In this document: positions 6,303 to 6,583 of the stretch, piece by piece
Layout of the letters: each line of letters starts with the position of its first letter
Position numbering within the stretch: the first letter of the stretch is position 1
Position numbers and translations under genes: made by a program
NCBI GenBank assembly: GCA_945878705.1
Contig: CAMCUE010000068.1
Location: 1 to 6,583 of the forward strand
Length of the DNA stretch: 6,583 bases
Direction of reading: 5' to 3'
From: Ferrithrix thermotolerans DSM 19514
GTDB lineage: Bacteria; Actinomycetota; Acidimicrobiia; Acidimicrobiales; Ilumatobacteraceae
Notes under the pieces: generated by a model
Told to the model about the DNA's origin: nothing
What the model saw: the letters and a program-made list of their open reading frames with translations, nothing else
Databases searched by the model: none

Positions 6303-6583
6303 TATCGACGAATTTGAACTGTCGTGCCGTTTGCTGTGGCGTTAACAATTTCGAAAAAATCGTTACCTTTGTCATCAACAACAATGAATGCAGGAAAATC
6401 TTTTACTTCAATCTTCCACACGGCTTCCATGCCGAGTTCTTCGTATTCGAGCACTTCAACTTTGGTAATGCAGTCTTGCGCGAGTCGCGCTGCCGGGCCA
6501 CCAATTGATCCGAGATAAAAGCCACCGTGTGTTTTGCAGGCTTGAGTAACTTGTTTTGACCGATTGCCTTTGGCGAGCATGAT
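6302..6583 (-). CDS. fumA: Class I fumarate hydratase, C-terminal end (start beyond window)
   Basis: The last 93 codons of a class I fumarase are visible; the rest lies beyond base 6583. The stretch [20 protein letters not shown], then [18 protein letters not shown] (about 20-37 of the visible part), then [12 protein letters not shown] and [15 protein letters not shown] closely follow the end of E. coli FumA/FumB, as known from that family. This is the beta-type domain of the iron-sulfur, oxygen-sensitive fumarase, which hydrates fumarate to malate in the TCA cycle in the cytoplasm. The cluster-binding cysteines belong to the part outside the window. The gene ends with TAG directly followed in frame by TGA, and that TAG overlaps the GTG start of the HNH gene by one base, so the two are probably co-transcribed. 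The symbol is given by family resemblance; the enzyme could equally be named fumB or fum. Confidence 0.93.
   Translation of the reverse strand: MMLAKGNRSKQVTQACKTHGGFYLGSIGGPAARLAQDCITKVEVLEYEELGMEAVWKIEVKDFPAFIVVDDKGNDFFEIVNATANGTTVQIRR

Noticed and set aside
1..6583. CRISPR array, tRNA, rRNA, insertion sequence or attachment site
   Set aside because: No regularly spaced repeats, cloverleaf-like segments, transposase motifs or terminal inverted repeats were seen, and nearly every base is in a gene.

Overview
The window looks like chromosomal DNA of an actinobacterium with a compact genome and roughly balanced base composition, possibly an aquatic Acidimicrobiia-like or similar uncultured lineage. 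The best evidence is an LLM-class protein resembling coenzyme F420-dependent oxidoreductases, together with GTG and TTG starts, very short gaps and overlapping genes. The taxonomic placement is inference. I saw no rRNA, tRNA, CRISPR array, insertion sequence or phage module.

Layout, left to right. The 5' two-thirds or less of an amidase-signature enzyme gene runs leftward from 654 and leaves the window at base 1. A short AT-rich divergent promoter region (655-711) separates it from a rightward cluster. That cluster is an MFS exporter (712-1989) broken by one in-frame TAG, a cytoplasmic molybdopterin oxidoreductase (2028-4001), and an SGNH-hydrolase lipoprotein (3998-4882) whose TTG start overlaps the stop of the oxidoreductase. 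After a 55-base gap holding a -10-like element, a near-perfect inverted repeat and a strong ribosome binding site comes a probable F420-dependent oxidoreductase (4938-5843). The right end is a leftward pair: the 3' end of a class I fumarase (6302-6583), coupled by a one-base TAGTG overlap to an HNH-nuclease-like protein (5826-6302). The tail of that gene overlaps the end of the F420 gene by 18 bases inside an inverted repeat.

How the genes may work together. The exporter, molybdoenzyme and lipoprotein share a strand with almost no spacing, so they may be co-transcribed, but their functions do not define a recognised pathway. The fumarase is central metabolism (TCA cycle), and the HNH gene appears to ride on its transcript. 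I find no convincing new defence or mobile system. The points most worth checking are the single nonsense codon in an otherwise intact transporter, the inverted repeat over the start region of the F420 gene, and the HNH gene attached to fumarase. Every stretch without a gene is shorter than 60 bases.
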